A stretch of DNA of 64,000 nt from Mycobacteriales bacterium (lineage in GTDB: Bacteria > Actinomycetota > Actinomycetes > Mycobacteriales > SCTD01), in the NCBI GenBank assembly GCA_030697205.1, contig JAUYQP010000034.1, positions 110,304 to 174,303 on the forward strand. Direction: 5' to 3'. Below the pieces are notes generated by a model. It ran no database searches and was not told the origin of the DNA. It saw only the letters and a program-made list of their open reading frames with translations. The position numbers were made by a program, and so were the translations under genes. The stretch's first letter is position 1, and each line of letters begins with the position of its first letter. This document shows, one piece after another, positions 42,037 through 51,062 of this stretch.

Positions 42037-42168
42037 TGCTCCTCCTCCGCGCGCGTGTGGTGTGCCCCCACGCTAGCGACCCGTGGCGCGGACCGCCCGT
42101 CCTGACTACGGGAGATCAGTCACAAAGGGCCATGGTCGGCACCCGTTCGCAGCAGGACGCTGTCCGGC

Positions 42169-42483
42169 ATGTCAGACCGTGACCGGGGCGCGGCGGAGCA
42201 GCCCGACCCGTGGCGCCGGGCGCTCGAGGCGGCCTTCGCCCGCTACGAGGACACCCGCGAGCTTGGTGATCATCTCGCGCTGGCCCAGGCGCGGCTCGTG
42301 CTCTGCCAGGTCCTGCGCGAGGGCGGCTGGCACGCCCCGGAGGTCGTCGTGGGCCAGATGCTCCGCGACCACGCGCGGGTCGCGGAGCAGGCGACCGGCG
42401 TGCACGCGCCTCCCGTCGTACCCCTGCCGCGGCGCGCCGTCAGCCCGGTGCCGGACGAGCAGCCGCACGCTTTCGCGAGGTGA
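42169..42483 (+). CDS. Hypothetical small helical protein
   Basis: A 104-residue protein with an amphipathic helical middle (WRRALEAAFARYEDTRELGD, ALAQARLVLCQVLREGGW, EVVVGQMLRDHARVAEQATG) and a proline-rich tail. No signal or membrane span and no family I recognise. Its last 44 bases overlap the end of the convergent DUF916-like gene. The ribosome site is weak, so the call rests on the plausible protein composition. Confidence 0.55.
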   Translation: MSDRDRGAAEQPDPWRRALEAAFARYEDTRELGDHLALAQARLVLCQVLREGGWHAPEVVVGQMLRDHARVAEQATGVHAPPVVPLPRRAVSPVPDEQPHAFAR

Positions 42484-43495
42484 GCAGCGCTGCGACGAGC
42501 AGCAGCAGGAGCAGCAGCCCGATCAGCCCGCCCGCGACCGGGATGAGGACCGAGCGGTCCTTGGCCAGCGGCACGTCCTCGGTCTCCACCGGTGGGGCCG
42601 AGGTCCCGACCCCGTCCGGGAAGGTGACCCGGGCGCGCTCGCGCCGCTCGACCGCGCCCGCCTTCAGCGTGAGGGTGGCCAGCCACGGCCCACCGGCTAT
42701 CGCCTTGTCGAGCACGACGGTCACCGGTGACGTCTCGCCGATCCCGACGGTCGTCCCGGTCGTCGCCGGGAACGGGCCGCCGGACAGCCCTCCCGGACCC
42801 TCGGTGAGCGACAGCGCCCCGGCCGGGTCGATCGCGCGCGCACCGGTGTTGCGGACCAGCGCGGTGACGATCGGCGTCCCATCGGCCCTTCGCGAGGCCG
42901 CCAGCGACTCGATGTCGAAGTCGGTCCTCGCCGCCGCACCACCGGTGACGTCGAGGTAGATCCGGACCCCGACCCGGCTCGCGGTCGGCAGCCCGGTGGC
43001 ACCCGCCTGCGCCGGGAGCTCGGCGAGCAGCACGCCGTAGCGCTCCCCCGGCTCCGCCGCAGCGGGTACGTCGAAGGCTGCCGTGGCGCGGCGTCGCTCG
43101 CCCGGCGGCACGGTCACCGTGGCCGGCCGCACCGTGACCCAGCCAGACAGCTCGTTGCCTTGCCGGCCCTCGGTGACCGTGAAGGCGCCCCCACCGACGG
43201 TCGCCGCCCCGGCGTAGAGCTGGACGGTGATCGGCGACCGCGTGCCGTTGCAGACCTGGAACTGCCGCTCGAAGCGGGTCCCCGGTCGGACCGAGTCGAC
43301 GACGTAGGTCGTCGCGCGCGGGTCGGTTGCGTTGGACGGAGCCTCGGTCAGGCCGATCCCGAGGCCGGGCTGGCACACCCCGACCGGGGTCGGGCCGGGG
43401 CCTGGGGCGGCCACGGCCGCCGGGCCCGTCGCGCCCGGGATGGCGAGGACGAGCCCGGTCAGCAGGAGGGCCGAGGTACGGCGGCTACGCGACAC
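42440..43495 (-). CDS. DUF916-like (WxL-interacting) surface protein with C-terminal membrane anchor
   Basis: A 351-residue exported protein: signal peptide (TSALLLTGLVLAIPGATGPA), two beta-sandwich domains, a C-terminal span (VLIPVAGGLIGLLLLLLLVA) and a basic tail. Elements such as FERQFQVCNGTRSPITVQLY, PATVTVPPGERRRATAAFDV, GVRIYLDV and ALVRNTGARAIDPAGALSL match the two-domain DUF916/WxLIP architecture that binds WxL proteins in Gram-positive surfaces. The GTG start overlaps the stop of the WxL-like gene by 11 nt, so the two are co-expressed. Confidence 0.72.
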   Translation of the reverse strand: MSRSRRTSALLLTGLVLAIPGATGPAAVAAPGPGPTPVGVCQPGLGIGLTEAPSNATDPRATTYVVDSVRPGTRFERQFQVCNGTRSPITVQLYAGAATVGGGAFTVTEGRQGNELSGWVTVRPATVTVPPGERRRATAAFDVPAAAEPGERYGVLLAELPAQAGATGLPTASRVGVRIYLDVTGGAAARTDFDIESLAASRRADGTPIVTALVRNTGARAIDPAGALSLTEGPGGLSGGPFPATTGTTVGIGETSPVTVVLDKAIAGGPWLATLTLKAGAVERRERARVTFPDGVGTSAPPVETEDVPLAKDRSVLIPVAGGLIGLLLLLLLVAALLTSRKRAAARPAPG

Positions 43496-44048
43496 TCTGG
43501 GTGACGGTACCGGCGTAGGTCAGGGCGCTGGTGCCGCTCGGGATGACGACCTTCATGTAGGGCGTGAACTCGGCCGTGTTCACGCCGTCTCCCGTGTCGG
43601 TCACCAGGACCGCTCCGCTCGCCACCGCGTCACCAGCCGTGGTCGCGAGGCGACTGATGGTGTGTCCGCCGAGGACCGAGGTCGCAGCGGCCGGTACGTA
43701 GAAGCTCGTCGCCGAGGCGGCGATGGAGGAGCCGCCGTTGGTCAGGTCAGACGACGTGGCACTCACGCTCCACCCGGTCGAGGTGAGCCGCGTGTCGGTC
43801 ACGGTGGTGAGGCCCAGGCTCACCGTCTGCACGTTGTCGGTGCCGCTGAGGACCGAGGTGAGGTTGGTGGCGGCCGGCGCCACGGCGATGGCGATGGTGC
43901 CCGCGTCGACGACGAGAGCGACCGTGGTCTCGCCCGAGCAGACGTTCAGCACGTTGTCGCTGCACGCCGCGGCCGCCGGGGTCGCGGTCATGCCGAGCGT
44001 GGCGGCGGCGACGGCGGTGAGGGCAAGAGCGGTGGTCGTCGTGCGCAT
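43485..44048 (-). CDS. Secreted WxL-like domain protein
   Basis: A 187-residue exported protein with a signal peptide (TALALTAVAAATLGMTATPA then AAA-C). The mature beta-rich part has two cysteines near the start (CSDNVLNVCSG), STGWSVSATSSDLTNGGSS in the position of the first WxL motif (here W-S-V) and ALTYAGTVTQSVA at the very end, as WxL domains finish. Such domains bind peptidoglycan non-covalently. It is the first gene of a pair with the DUF916-like protein. The family assignment is by pattern and is tentative. Confidence 0.65.
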   Translation of the reverse strand: MRTTTTALALTAVAAATLGMTATPAAAACSDNVLNVCSGETTVALVVDAGTIAIAVAPAATNLTSVLSGTDNVQTVSLGLTTVTDTRLTSTGWSVSATSSDLTNGGSSIAASATSFYVPAAATSVLGGHTISRLATTAGDAVASGAVLVTDTGDGVNTAEFTPYMKVVIPSGTSALTYAGTVTQSVA

Positions 44049-44493
44049 CTGTGGCTCCGGGGGGGTGGTGTCTCTGCGAGCGGACTCTCTCTGCATCGGG
44101 CCCGTTGTCTCCACAGGACATGACGAGTCGTGGCCATCTTGACTAGGCCAGTCGGCCCAACCGCACCCGCGGCGCCCCGGTGATCCGCCCGGAACGCCCG
44201 ACCAGGTCCGGATACGTCCACCCACCCGGGGTTCCGGCGTACACCTGGTCCTCTCCGACGTCGACGTGGTCATCGCGCGCGCGATGCCGCCGGCGACACG
44301 CCCACGACACGAGTTGGACCAACCGGCAGACAGCGGGCACCCCGCCCGTCCACACTCCGGACCGCGGGGCGTGACCGTTCGCCCACAGCGTCGTTGCCAC
44401 GGACGTCAGCACGGCCCAAGATCGGCGCACCGGGCTCGGGTCTGGGGTGCCGATCTGCCGAGACCGGTACGACAGGCGAGAGGGGGTACGACG
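44049..44493. other. Divergent intergenic region between the WxL-like gene and the Tad operon
   Basis: About 445 bases with no convincing gene on either strand. It must hold the promoters for the WxL-like pair and for the Tad operon. GAGAGGGGG at 44479-44487 is the ribosome site of the first Tad gene. No clear -10/-35 or repeat structure was recognised. Confidence 0.5.
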
Positions 44494-45615
44494 ATGACGA
44501 CACCGGACGCGGACCGCACGGCGAGCCGACCGTTCTCCCGACCCCGAGGCGACGCAGGCGCCATGGCGGTCTTCATGTCGCTGCTGCTCGTCATCGTGCT
44601 GCTGCCCGCGACGGCCCTGGGGCTCACCAGCTACACGCGGTCCGCGATCCAGGCCGAGAAGGTGCGGGCGGCCGACAGCGGCGCGCTGGCCGGTGCGGCA
44701 GCGCTCGTCCTCGTCGACGTGTCCGAGATCCCGGCCAACCCGCTGTCGAGCCTGTCGACCGAGGGCGTGGCCTTCACCAGGGCGACGGCCGCGTGCGACA
44801 CCGCCGCGGCGTCAGACGACGCGCTCTCGGAGGAGTACGCCAACCCCGTCAGCTGCGTCGCCCGCTACTCCCCGGACACCACCTTCGCCGCCTGCGCGGA
44901 CAGCATCTTCGACCTCATCCCCACGCCGGTGCCACTCACGGTGACCGTCCCCGGGACAGGGATCACGCTGCCAGGTCTGCCCGGCCCGCTCGGCGGGGGC
45001 CCCGGCTCCGGCGGCCTCCCGATCGACGACGGCACGCTGCTGGAGCGCCTGCTCGGCAGCGGACTGACGCTCGACCTGCGCAGCACCACGAAGGCGCTGG
45101 TCCCGGCACTGCTGCACAACGGCATCACCACGACGCTGACCTACCAGGTCCGCGGTCCCCTCGACGGCCTGCTCGGCGCGGACGGACCTGACACCGCCAC
45201 GGCGGTCTCCACGGCCCGCCGCCGCTTCAAGCCCCTGCTCCCGCCGGCGATCGCCCTCGGGCAGCTCACGCTGGTGAGCCCCGAGGACCTCGGCGTCTAC
45301 ACCGTGCTCGGGACCACCCTCGGCATCCTCGAGGAGGTCCTCGACGAGGGGATCACCGCGCTGCCGTTGCCCCTACCGGCCGTCCCCGCGCCGCTGGGCG
45401 ACCCTGCCGGCCTGCTCCCGGGCGGTTGCCGCGGTGCCCTCGTCGAGGTCGTGCGCGACCTGCGCGACGCCCTGAAGCCCGCCGGCGACGAGGTCGACCT
45501 GCTCACCTGCCTCGGCCAGAAGGTGCTGGGCCTCGACGCGCTGGCGCCGCTGCGCAACCTCGACGACCTCTGCGTCGCCAAGCTGTTCCGCGCCCAGTTG
45601 GCACCCCGTGCGTGA
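44494..45615 (+). CDS. Tad pilus-associated TadG-like membrane-anchored protein
   Basis: A 373-residue protein at the head of the Tad operon. PRGDAGAMAVFMSLLLVIVL, LPATALGLTSYTRSAIQAEK and VRAADSGALAGAAALVL have the layout of TadG/pilus-assembly proteins with one N-terminal membrane span and a type IV pilin-like helix. The rest is an extracytoplasmic, Gly/Pro- and Leu-rich region with several cysteines and no domain I recognise. The ATG at 44494 has a GAGAGGGGG site. It overlaps the next TadE gene by 8 nt. A role in pilus assembly or anchoring is inferred from context. Confidence 0.72.
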   Translation: MTTPDADRTASRPFSRPRGDAGAMAVFMSLLLVIVLLPATALGLTSYTRSAIQAEKVRAADSGALAGAAALVLVDVSEIPANPLSSLSTEGVAFTRATAACDTAAASDDALSEEYANPVSCVARYSPDTTFAACADSIFDLIPTPVPLTVTVPGTGITLPGLPGPLGGGPGSGGLPIDDGTLLERLLGSGLTLDLRSTTKALVPALLHNGITTTLTYQVRGPLDGLLGADGPDTATAVSTARRRFKPLLPPAIALGQLTLVSPEDLGVYTVLGTTLGILEEVLDEGITALPLPLPAVPAPLGDPAGLLPGGCRGALVEVVRDLRDALKPAGDEVDLLTCLGQKVLGLDALAPLRNLDDLCVAKLFRAQLAPRA

Positions 45616-46057
45616 CCGCCGGGCCCGCGACCGGGGAGCGACGTCGGTCGAGTTCGCGCTGATGATGCCCGTGGCCCTCATCCTCATTGCGACGATCACG
45701 GTCTTCGCGCTGCACATGACCTACGCCGCGCTCGCCGACCACGCCGCCCGCGTGGGCCTGAAGAAGGCCACGATCCGGACGTCCGCGGGCTACCCGACCC
45801 AGGCCGGCGTGGAGACCACCGTCGACGGGCTGTTCGCCAACGACCTGCTGGGCGACCCGACAGAGGTGTCGCTCGTCCGCGAGGGCGCAGCCACGGTGCT
45901 GCAGGGCGACCCCGTCACGGTGTCGGTGACCTACACGCTGCCGGCCGTCGCCGCAGCCGCGGGGCTGGTCGCCGGCATCGAGGTGTTCGGGGACTTCTCC
46001 GACGCCCTGTTCGACCTCAGCACCGTCACCCGCACCGCACGCGGACGCTCCGAGTGA
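45608..46057 (+). CDS. TadE-like pseudopilin
   Basis: A 149-residue protein with the TadE motif near the N-terminus, DRGATSVEFALMMPVALILI (Glu at position 5 of the pilin-like helix), followed by a single span and a soluble domain. TadE-type minor pilins are processed by the Tad prepilin peptidase and help pilus assembly. The GTG start overlaps the previous gene, and its end overlaps the next one (GTGA), so it is translated as part of the operon. Confidence 0.85.
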   Translation: MRDRRARDRGATSVEFALMMPVALILIATITVFALHMTYAALADHAARVGLKKATIRTSAGYPTQAGVETTVDGLFANDLLGDPTEVSLVREGAATVLQGDPVTVSVTYTLPAVAAAAGLVAGIEVFGDFSDALFDLSTVTRTARGRSE

Positions 46058-46485
46058 GGCCCCGCGACGAGGGAGCGGCCGCGGTCGAGCTCGCGCTGCT
46101 GCTCGGCGTCCTGCTCACGCTGGTCGGGCTGGTGGGCCCGGTGAGCTATCTCTTCTACGAGCGCGTCCAGCTCGGCCGCACGGCTGGCGACGTCGTCCGC
46201 TTCGCCACCAGCCGCGCTGACCAGGTGCGCACCTACCCCGGCGGGACGGTCGCCGTGGGCGCGCTGCCCAGCGCCGGAGCCGTCTCCGCCGAGGCGGGCC
46301 GCGCCCACACCGGCCGCAACGCGGCCACAGCGACCCTCGCGTCGTCGACCGACAACAGCTGCCCCAGCACCCGGCGGCGGACGGTGACCGTGACGACCAC
46401 GGCGAGCCTCGGGCCCTTCATCGGACTGTTCACCCCTAACGACACCAACACGCTGGTGGCCACGGCCACCAGCTGCGAGGAGTAG
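46054..46485 (+). CDS. TadE/TadF-like pseudopilin
   Basis: A 143-residue protein with DEGAAAVELALLLGVLLTLV at the N-terminus, the pilin-like Glu-containing helix of TadE/TadF proteins, and an exported remainder with two cysteines (NSCPS and TSCEE). GTG 46054 overlaps the TadE stop (GTGA). It probably pairs with the preceding pseudopilin in the pilus base. Confidence 0.82.
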   Translation: MRPRDEGAAAVELALLLGVLLTLVGLVGPVSYLFYERVQLGRTAGDVVRFATSRADQVRTYPGGTVAVGALPSAGAVSAEAGRAHTGRNAATATLASSTDNSCPSTRRRTVTVTTTASLGPFIGLFTPNDTNTLVATATSCEE

Positions 46486-46489
46486 ACGC

Positions 46490-47281
46490 GTGCGCAAGCT
46501 CAACACCACGATCCTGATCGGGCTGATCGTCGCCGGACTCGGCTTCGTCCTCGTCTTCGCCTACGGCAGGAACGTCGACGACCGCATCGCGGACGGCAAG
46601 GCGACGGTCGACGTGCTCGTGGCGATGGAGTCCCTCACGTCCGGGACCACCGCCGGTGACCTCGAGAAGAAGGTCGAGAAGCGCGCGATCCCCAACGAGT
46701 ACCTCGCCCAGGACGCCATCAAGGACCTCGACGAGGTCGAGGGCCTCGTCCTGCTCGGCCCGATCCCGGAGGACGGCCAGCTCACCAAGGCGCAGTTCGG
46801 GCAGGCCCGCGACGCGGGGGCGATCAAGCCGAGCGACGGCAAGATCGCGCTCGCGATCGGCGTCGACCTCACCCCCGGTGTCGCGCGCTACATCGCGGCC
46901 GGGTCGACCGTCGACGTCTTCGCCACCTACACCAACGGCAGCGGCGCCACGACCCCTGGCCAGCCCGCCCCGGCCGACGACATCGCGGTCAAGCGCACGA
47001 AGCTGTTCGTGAGCAACGTCAAGGTGCTCAGCGTCTCCGTCGCCGAGGTGCCCGACGACAACGCCGACAACAACGAGGACAACGCCTCGAGCGCGTCGGC
47101 CGCCACGACCGTCGAGGTCGTTGCGGTCCTCGACCTCACCCCGGCGCAGGCCGAGCAGGTCGTCAACGCGCAGACGCTCGGCGAGATCTACCTCGCCCTC
47201 AACAGCGTGGACGGCGAGGGCCAGGTCCACAAGACGCCGACGGGCGTCACCCCCGAGCAGGTCGTGACCGCCAACACGTGA
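46490..47281 (+). CDS. CpaB/RcpC-like pilus assembly protein
   Basis: A 263-residue membrane-anchored protein. The start has one span (TTILIGLIVAGLGFVLVFAY), then a SAF-type region (ATVDVLVAMESLTSGTTAGD and VEKRAIPNEYLAQDAI), a CpaB core (KIALAIGVDLTPGVARYIAA, GSTVDVFATYTN) and TTVEVVAVLDLTPAQAEQVV. CpaB proteins act in Flp pilus assembly outside the membrane. It starts 4 nt after the preceding stop and overlaps the next gene by 4 nt. Confidence 0.88.
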   Translation: MRKLNTTILIGLIVAGLGFVLVFAYGRNVDDRIADGKATVDVLVAMESLTSGTTAGDLEKKVEKRAIPNEYLAQDAIKDLDEVEGLVLLGPIPEDGQLTKAQFGQARDAGAIKPSDGKIALAIGVDLTPGVARYIAAGSTVDVFATYTNGSGATTPGQPAPADDIAVKRTKLFVSNVKVLSVSVAEVPDDNADNNEDNASSASAATTVEVVAVLDLTPAQAEQVVNAQTLGEIYLALNSVDGEGQVHKTPTGVTPEQVVTANT

Positions 47282-48564
47282 CGCAGAGCTCCTCCACCGC
47301 CGTGGTCACGGTCGCCGTCGTCGACCGGACGGGTGCCCTCCTGGGCCCCGTCCGGTTGGTGGCCGACGGCCTCGACCCGGCACCCCACGTCCTCGACGTC
47401 GACAAGCCGGCGGAGTTCTCGCCGGCGGACTTGGGCGCCGACGTGCTCGTCGTGGGCAGCAAAGAGCTCACCGGGGCCGGCCTCAAGCGGATCCAGAGCT
47501 GGCACGAGGTCCACCCGCACGCGTCGGTCATCGCGCAGCTCGGTGACGGGGCTCCCACCGCGGCGGTCCTACGCGCCCACGGCGTCACCGCGTGGTTTCG
47601 CGGCGACGCCTCGGCCGCGCGTCTCCAGCCGCTGCTGTCGCAGGCGCTCGACGAACTGGTCGAGGCCGTGGACGACAGCGCGGCGGTGCCCTTCGAGGAG
47701 CTCGTCGAGGCAGTGCCCCGGGAGGCCATGCTGCTGACCGTCGCGTCGGCGACCGGCGGCTGCGGCAAGACGTTCCTCGCGACCAACACCGCGGCCCACC
47801 TGGCCTCAGCGGGCCGCCGGGTGCTGCTCGTCGACTTCGACCTGCAGTTCGGCGAGGTCGCCGCCGCGCTGCAGATCCGCCACGGCTACTCCGTCTACGA
47901 CGGTCTCTACGACGCCTCCGGCCGCGCGCTCCCGGAGGAGGCACTGGCCGAGCACTTCGACGAGCTGGTCTTTCACTCGCCCCTGGGCTTCGACGTGCTG
48001 GCCGCACCCCGCGACCCCGCGCTGGCGGACTACATCACCGCCGACGACGCGGCGCGGGTGCTCGACACCACCATCGAGATGTACGACGTGGTCATCGTCG
48101 ACACGCCGCCATCGCTCAACGACGTCGTCCTGACCGCCCTCGACCGCTCCGCCCTGATCGCGGTCGTGACCATCCTCGACGTGCCTTCGCTGCGCAACCT
48201 CACCAGCTTCCTCGAGATCATGTCCGAGCTCGAGGTAGACGAGGACCGCCTGCGGCTGGTGCTCAACAAGGTCGAGGACGACATCGGCATCAACGTCGGC
48301 CAGGCGCAGGACGCCTTCGGCGGGCGCTTCGTCGCAGAGGTCCCCGCGTCGAAGGCCGCGTCGCGGTCGATCAACACCGGCACGGTCGTGCTGCGCTCCG
48401 AGCCCCGGACCCCACTCGCCCGCGCCATGGTCCGCACCATCGAGGCACTGTTGCCCGACACGGTCCTGCCCCGTGGCGTCGATGCCGCGGCGCACGCCGA
48501 CGACTCCAGCGGGAAGACCTCCCGCTTCTCCCGCAACCGAAAGAACACCGGAGGCACCGCGTGA
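47278..48564 (+). CDS. TadZ/CpaE-like localisation ATPase
   Basis: A 428-residue protein with an N-terminal receiver-like domain and a C-terminal ParA/MinD-type ATPase: VASATGGCGKTFLATNTAAH (deviant Walker A without the leading signature Lys), RVLLVDFDLQFGEVAAALQI, VIVDTPPSLNDVVLTALD and VLNKVEDDIGINVGQAQDAF. TadZ/CpaE places the Tad machine at its cell site. The GTG start overlaps cpaB (GTGA) and its end overlaps tadA. Confidence 0.9.
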   Translation: MTQSSSTAVVTVAVVDRTGALLGPVRLVADGLDPAPHVLDVDKPAEFSPADLGADVLVVGSKELTGAGLKRIQSWHEVHPHASVIAQLGDGAPTAAVLRAHGVTAWFRGDASAARLQPLLSQALDELVEAVDDSAAVPFEELVEAVPREAMLLTVASATGGCGKTFLATNTAAHLASAGRRVLLVDFDLQFGEVAAALQIRHGYSVYDGLYDASGRALPEEALAEHFDELVFHSPLGFDVLAAPRDPALADYITADDAARVLDTTIEMYDVVIVDTPPSLNDVVLTALDRSALIAVVTILDVPSLRNLTSFLEIMSELEVDEDRLRLVLNKVEDDIGINVGQAQDAFGGRFVAEVPASKAASRSINTGTVVLRSEPRTPLARAMVRTIEALLPDTVLPRGVDAAAHADDSSGKTSRFSRNRKNTGGTA

Positions 48565-50105
48565 AGCTGTCCGAGCGGCTCAACCGCACCGGCAAGGCCC
48601 CCGCCAAGGGCGGGCCGGCCGAGACCGCCGACGCGGTGCTGCCCCCCCAGGCGGCCGCGACCCCCGCAGCCGCGCCCGCCGGTGTCGTCACCACCAAGAA
48701 GGCGGCCGAGCCGCCCCCGGTCCGTGCCGCGGTCGGAGGTGCCGCCCCCCGCCGGACCACCGCCTCCGCAACGCCGACCCCGGTGCGCCGGGCCACCCCC
48801 GGCCCGGCCAAGCGCGGCGCCGCGGTCGAGCTCACCGGGCTCGACAGCCTGCGGGCCAAGGTCCGCAGCTCGGTGATCGCGGAGCTCGGCCCCAAGCTGG
48901 GCGGCGGCACCGTCGACGAGTCGGTCGTGCGGGCGCTGCTCGAGAGGCACCTCAATGAGGCGATGGTCGGGTCACGGGTCACCGTCGGCCCGACCGAGCG
49001 AGCGAAGTTCATCGACACAACGCTCGCCGACATGCTCGGGTGGGGTGTGCTCACGCCGCTGATGGCCGACCCCGAGGTCACCGAGATCATGGTCAACGGC
49101 CTCGACTCGGTCTACATCGAGCGCGCCGGGGTCATCAGCCGCACCGACGTGCGGTTCCCGACGATGACCGACTACCGCACCGTCATCGACCGGATGCTCG
49201 CGGTGGCCGGACGGCGCATCGACGAGGCGTCGCCCATGGCAGACGGCCGGCTCCCTGACGGTTCGCGCATCAACGCCATCATCCCACCGCTCGTCGTCGG
49301 CGACCCGGTGCTCACGGTCCGGCGGTTCCCCGAGATCGCCTTCACCATCGAGGACCTGGTCGTGAAGGGGTCGCTCTCCCGCGAGGCCGCCGACTTCCTG
49401 CGCCTCGCCATCGAGGGAAAGCTCAACGTCATCGTGTCGGGCGGCACCGGCACCGGCAAGACGACGCTGCTCAACGTGCTGTCCGGCGCGATCCCCGAGC
49501 GCGAGCGCGTCATCACGATCGAGGACGCCGCTGAGCTGCGGATGTCGCAGCCGCACGTCGTCTCGCTCGAGGCCCGCCCTGCCAACATCGAGGGCGTCGG
49601 CCACGTGTCCATCCGCGACCTCGTCCGCAACGCGCTACGCATGCGCCCCGACCGCATCATCGTCGGGGAGGTCCGCGACGCCGCGGCGCTCGACATGCTC
49701 CAGGCCATGAACACCGGCCACGAGGGCTCCATGACCACCGTCCACGCCAACAGCCCGCGCGACGCCCTGTCGCGCGTGGAGACGATGGTCCTCATGGCCG
49801 GCATCGAGCTGCCACTGCGGGCGATCCGCGAGCAGGTCTCCTCGGCGATCGACATGATCGTGCAGCTCGACCGCCAGAACGACGGCTCGCGCGTCGTCTC
49901 GGCCGTCACCGAGGTGCAGGGCCGCGAGGGCGACACCATCACCCTCCAGGACATCTTCACGCGCACGGGCGAGGGCCCATTGGCCGCGACCGGGCTCCGG
50001 CCGCGCTGCATCGAGAAGGTCGAGAACCGCGGTGTGAAGGTGCCGTCCACCCTGTTCCGCAAAACGGCAGCGGCGACCGTCAAGCGGCGGGCGTCCACCC
50101 GATGA
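48561..50105 (+). CDS. tadA: Tad secretion ATPase TadA/CpaF
   Basis: A 514-residue secretion ATPase that powers Flp pilus assembly. After a Pro/Ala-rich N-terminus (about 1-90) come TDVRFPTMTDYRTVIDRM, DEASPMADGRLPDGSRINAI, Walker A IVSGGTGTGKTTLLNVLSGA, ITIEDAAELRMSQPHVVSLE (Asp box), RDLVRNALRMRPDRIIVGEV (Walker B) and GHEGSMTTVHANSPRDAL (His box). All typical of CpaF. GTG 48561 overlaps tadZ. The next gene overlaps its stop (ATGA-type). Confidence 0.94.
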   Translation: MKLSERLNRTGKAPAKGGPAETADAVLPPQAAATPAAAPAGVVTTKKAAEPPPVRAAVGGAAPRRTTASATPTPVRRATPGPAKRGAAVELTGLDSLRAKVRSSVIAELGPKLGGGTVDESVVRALLERHLNEAMVGSRVTVGPTERAKFIDTTLADMLGWGVLTPLMADPEVTEIMVNGLDSVYIERAGVISRTDVRFPTMTDYRTVIDRMLAVAGRRIDEASPMADGRLPDGSRINAIIPPLVVGDPVLTVRRFPEIAFTIEDLVVKGSLSREAADFLRLAIEGKLNVIVSGGTGTGKTTLLNVLSGAIPERERVITIEDAAELRMSQPHVVSLEARPANIEGVGHVSIRDLVRNALRMRPDRIIVGEVRDAAALDMLQAMNTGHEGSMTTVHANSPRDALSRVETMVLMAGIELPLRAIREQVSSAIDMIVQLDRQNDGSRVVSAVTEVQGREGDTITLQDIFTRTGEGPLAATGLRPRCIEKVENRGVKVPSTLFRKTAAATVKRRASTR

Positions 50106-51061
50106 CGGCCCTTCTGCTCGCGCTCCTGGTGTCGGGCGGCATCTTCGTCGCCGTCGTGGCCTCGCGCAGCTCCAGCGAGCTCAAGGTGCGCGACCTCCGC
50201 AAGGTCCTCGACACCTACAGCTCCGACGAGGCCGCCGTCGCCCCGCAGGAGGACGACGACCTGCGCAAGGCGCTCGCGCAGACGGGTCGCCTCGCCGAGA
50301 GGGCGTTCGGCGACACCGGCGTGTTCTCGCGCATCCGCACGACCCTGGCCAGGTCCGACTGGACGCTCGGTCCTGGCGAGTTCATCGCCGTGTCGATCGC
50401 CGCCTCCGCGGCAGGCGTGCTGGTCGGTGCGGTCTCGTCGTCGCCCCCGCTCGCGGTGCTGCTAGGGGTGCTGGGGCTGGTCGGGCCGTTCCTGCTCGTC
50501 ACGCGCGCGGTCAACAAGCGCCGCGCAGACTTCGAGGAGCAGCTGCCCGACGTGCTCGACCTGCTTGCCGCCTCGCTGGAGTCGGGCGCCGGCATCGCGG
50601 CCGCGCTGGAGCTCGTCATCGCAGAGGCACCCGACCCGGCGGCGTCTGAGTTCGCCCGCGTCCTCACCGCCACCCGGCTCGGAGCCACCCTGGTCGACGG
50701 GCTCGCCGACATGGCGGAGCGGCTCGGCTCGCGCGACCTCCTCTACACCGTGCAGGCGATCTCGGTGCAGCAGCGCACCGGCGGCAAGCTCGCCGAGGTT
50801 CTCGGCATCGTCGCCGACTTCATGCGCGGGCGGGCGGAGCTGCGACGCGAGATCAAGGCGCTCACGGCGGAGGGACGCCTGTCGGCGTACATCCTCGGCG
50901 GGCTGCCCTTCGCCATCGCCGGCTTCATCTCGATCGTCAACCCGGACTACCTCGACCCGCTCTACACGACGCTTCCGGGCGTGGTGATGCTGCTCGGAGC
51001 GGGGATCCTGATGCTCATCTCGTTCTTCTTCATGGCGCGCATCATCAAGATCGAGGTCTGA
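50102..51061 (+). CDS. tadB: Tad inner-membrane protein TadB
   Basis: A 319-residue membrane protein of the GspF/TadB family: hydrophobic start (LLLALLVSGGIFVAVVAS), a central pair of spans, then QLPDVLDLLAASLESGAGIA, ARVLTATRLGATLVDGLADM and VQAISVQQRTGGKLAEVLGI, and two final spans. It forms the membrane platform with TadC, on which TadA acts. The ATG overlaps the tadA stop. Confidence 0.92.
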   Translation: MTALLLALLVSGGIFVAVVASRSSSELKVRDLRKVLDTYSSDEAAVAPQEDDDLRKALAQTGRLAERAFGDTGVFSRIRTTLARSDWTLGPGEFIAVSIAASAAGVLVGAVSSSPPLAVLLGVLGLVGPFLLVTRAVNKRRADFEEQLPDVLDLLAASLESGAGIAAALELVIAEAPDPAASEFARVLTATRLGATLVDGLADMAERLGSRDLLYTVQAISVQQRTGGKLAEVLGIVADFMRGRAELRREIKALTAEGRLSAYILGGLPFAIAGFISIVNPDYLDPLYTTLPGVVMLLGAGILMLISFFFMARIIKIEV

Positions 51062-51062
51062 C

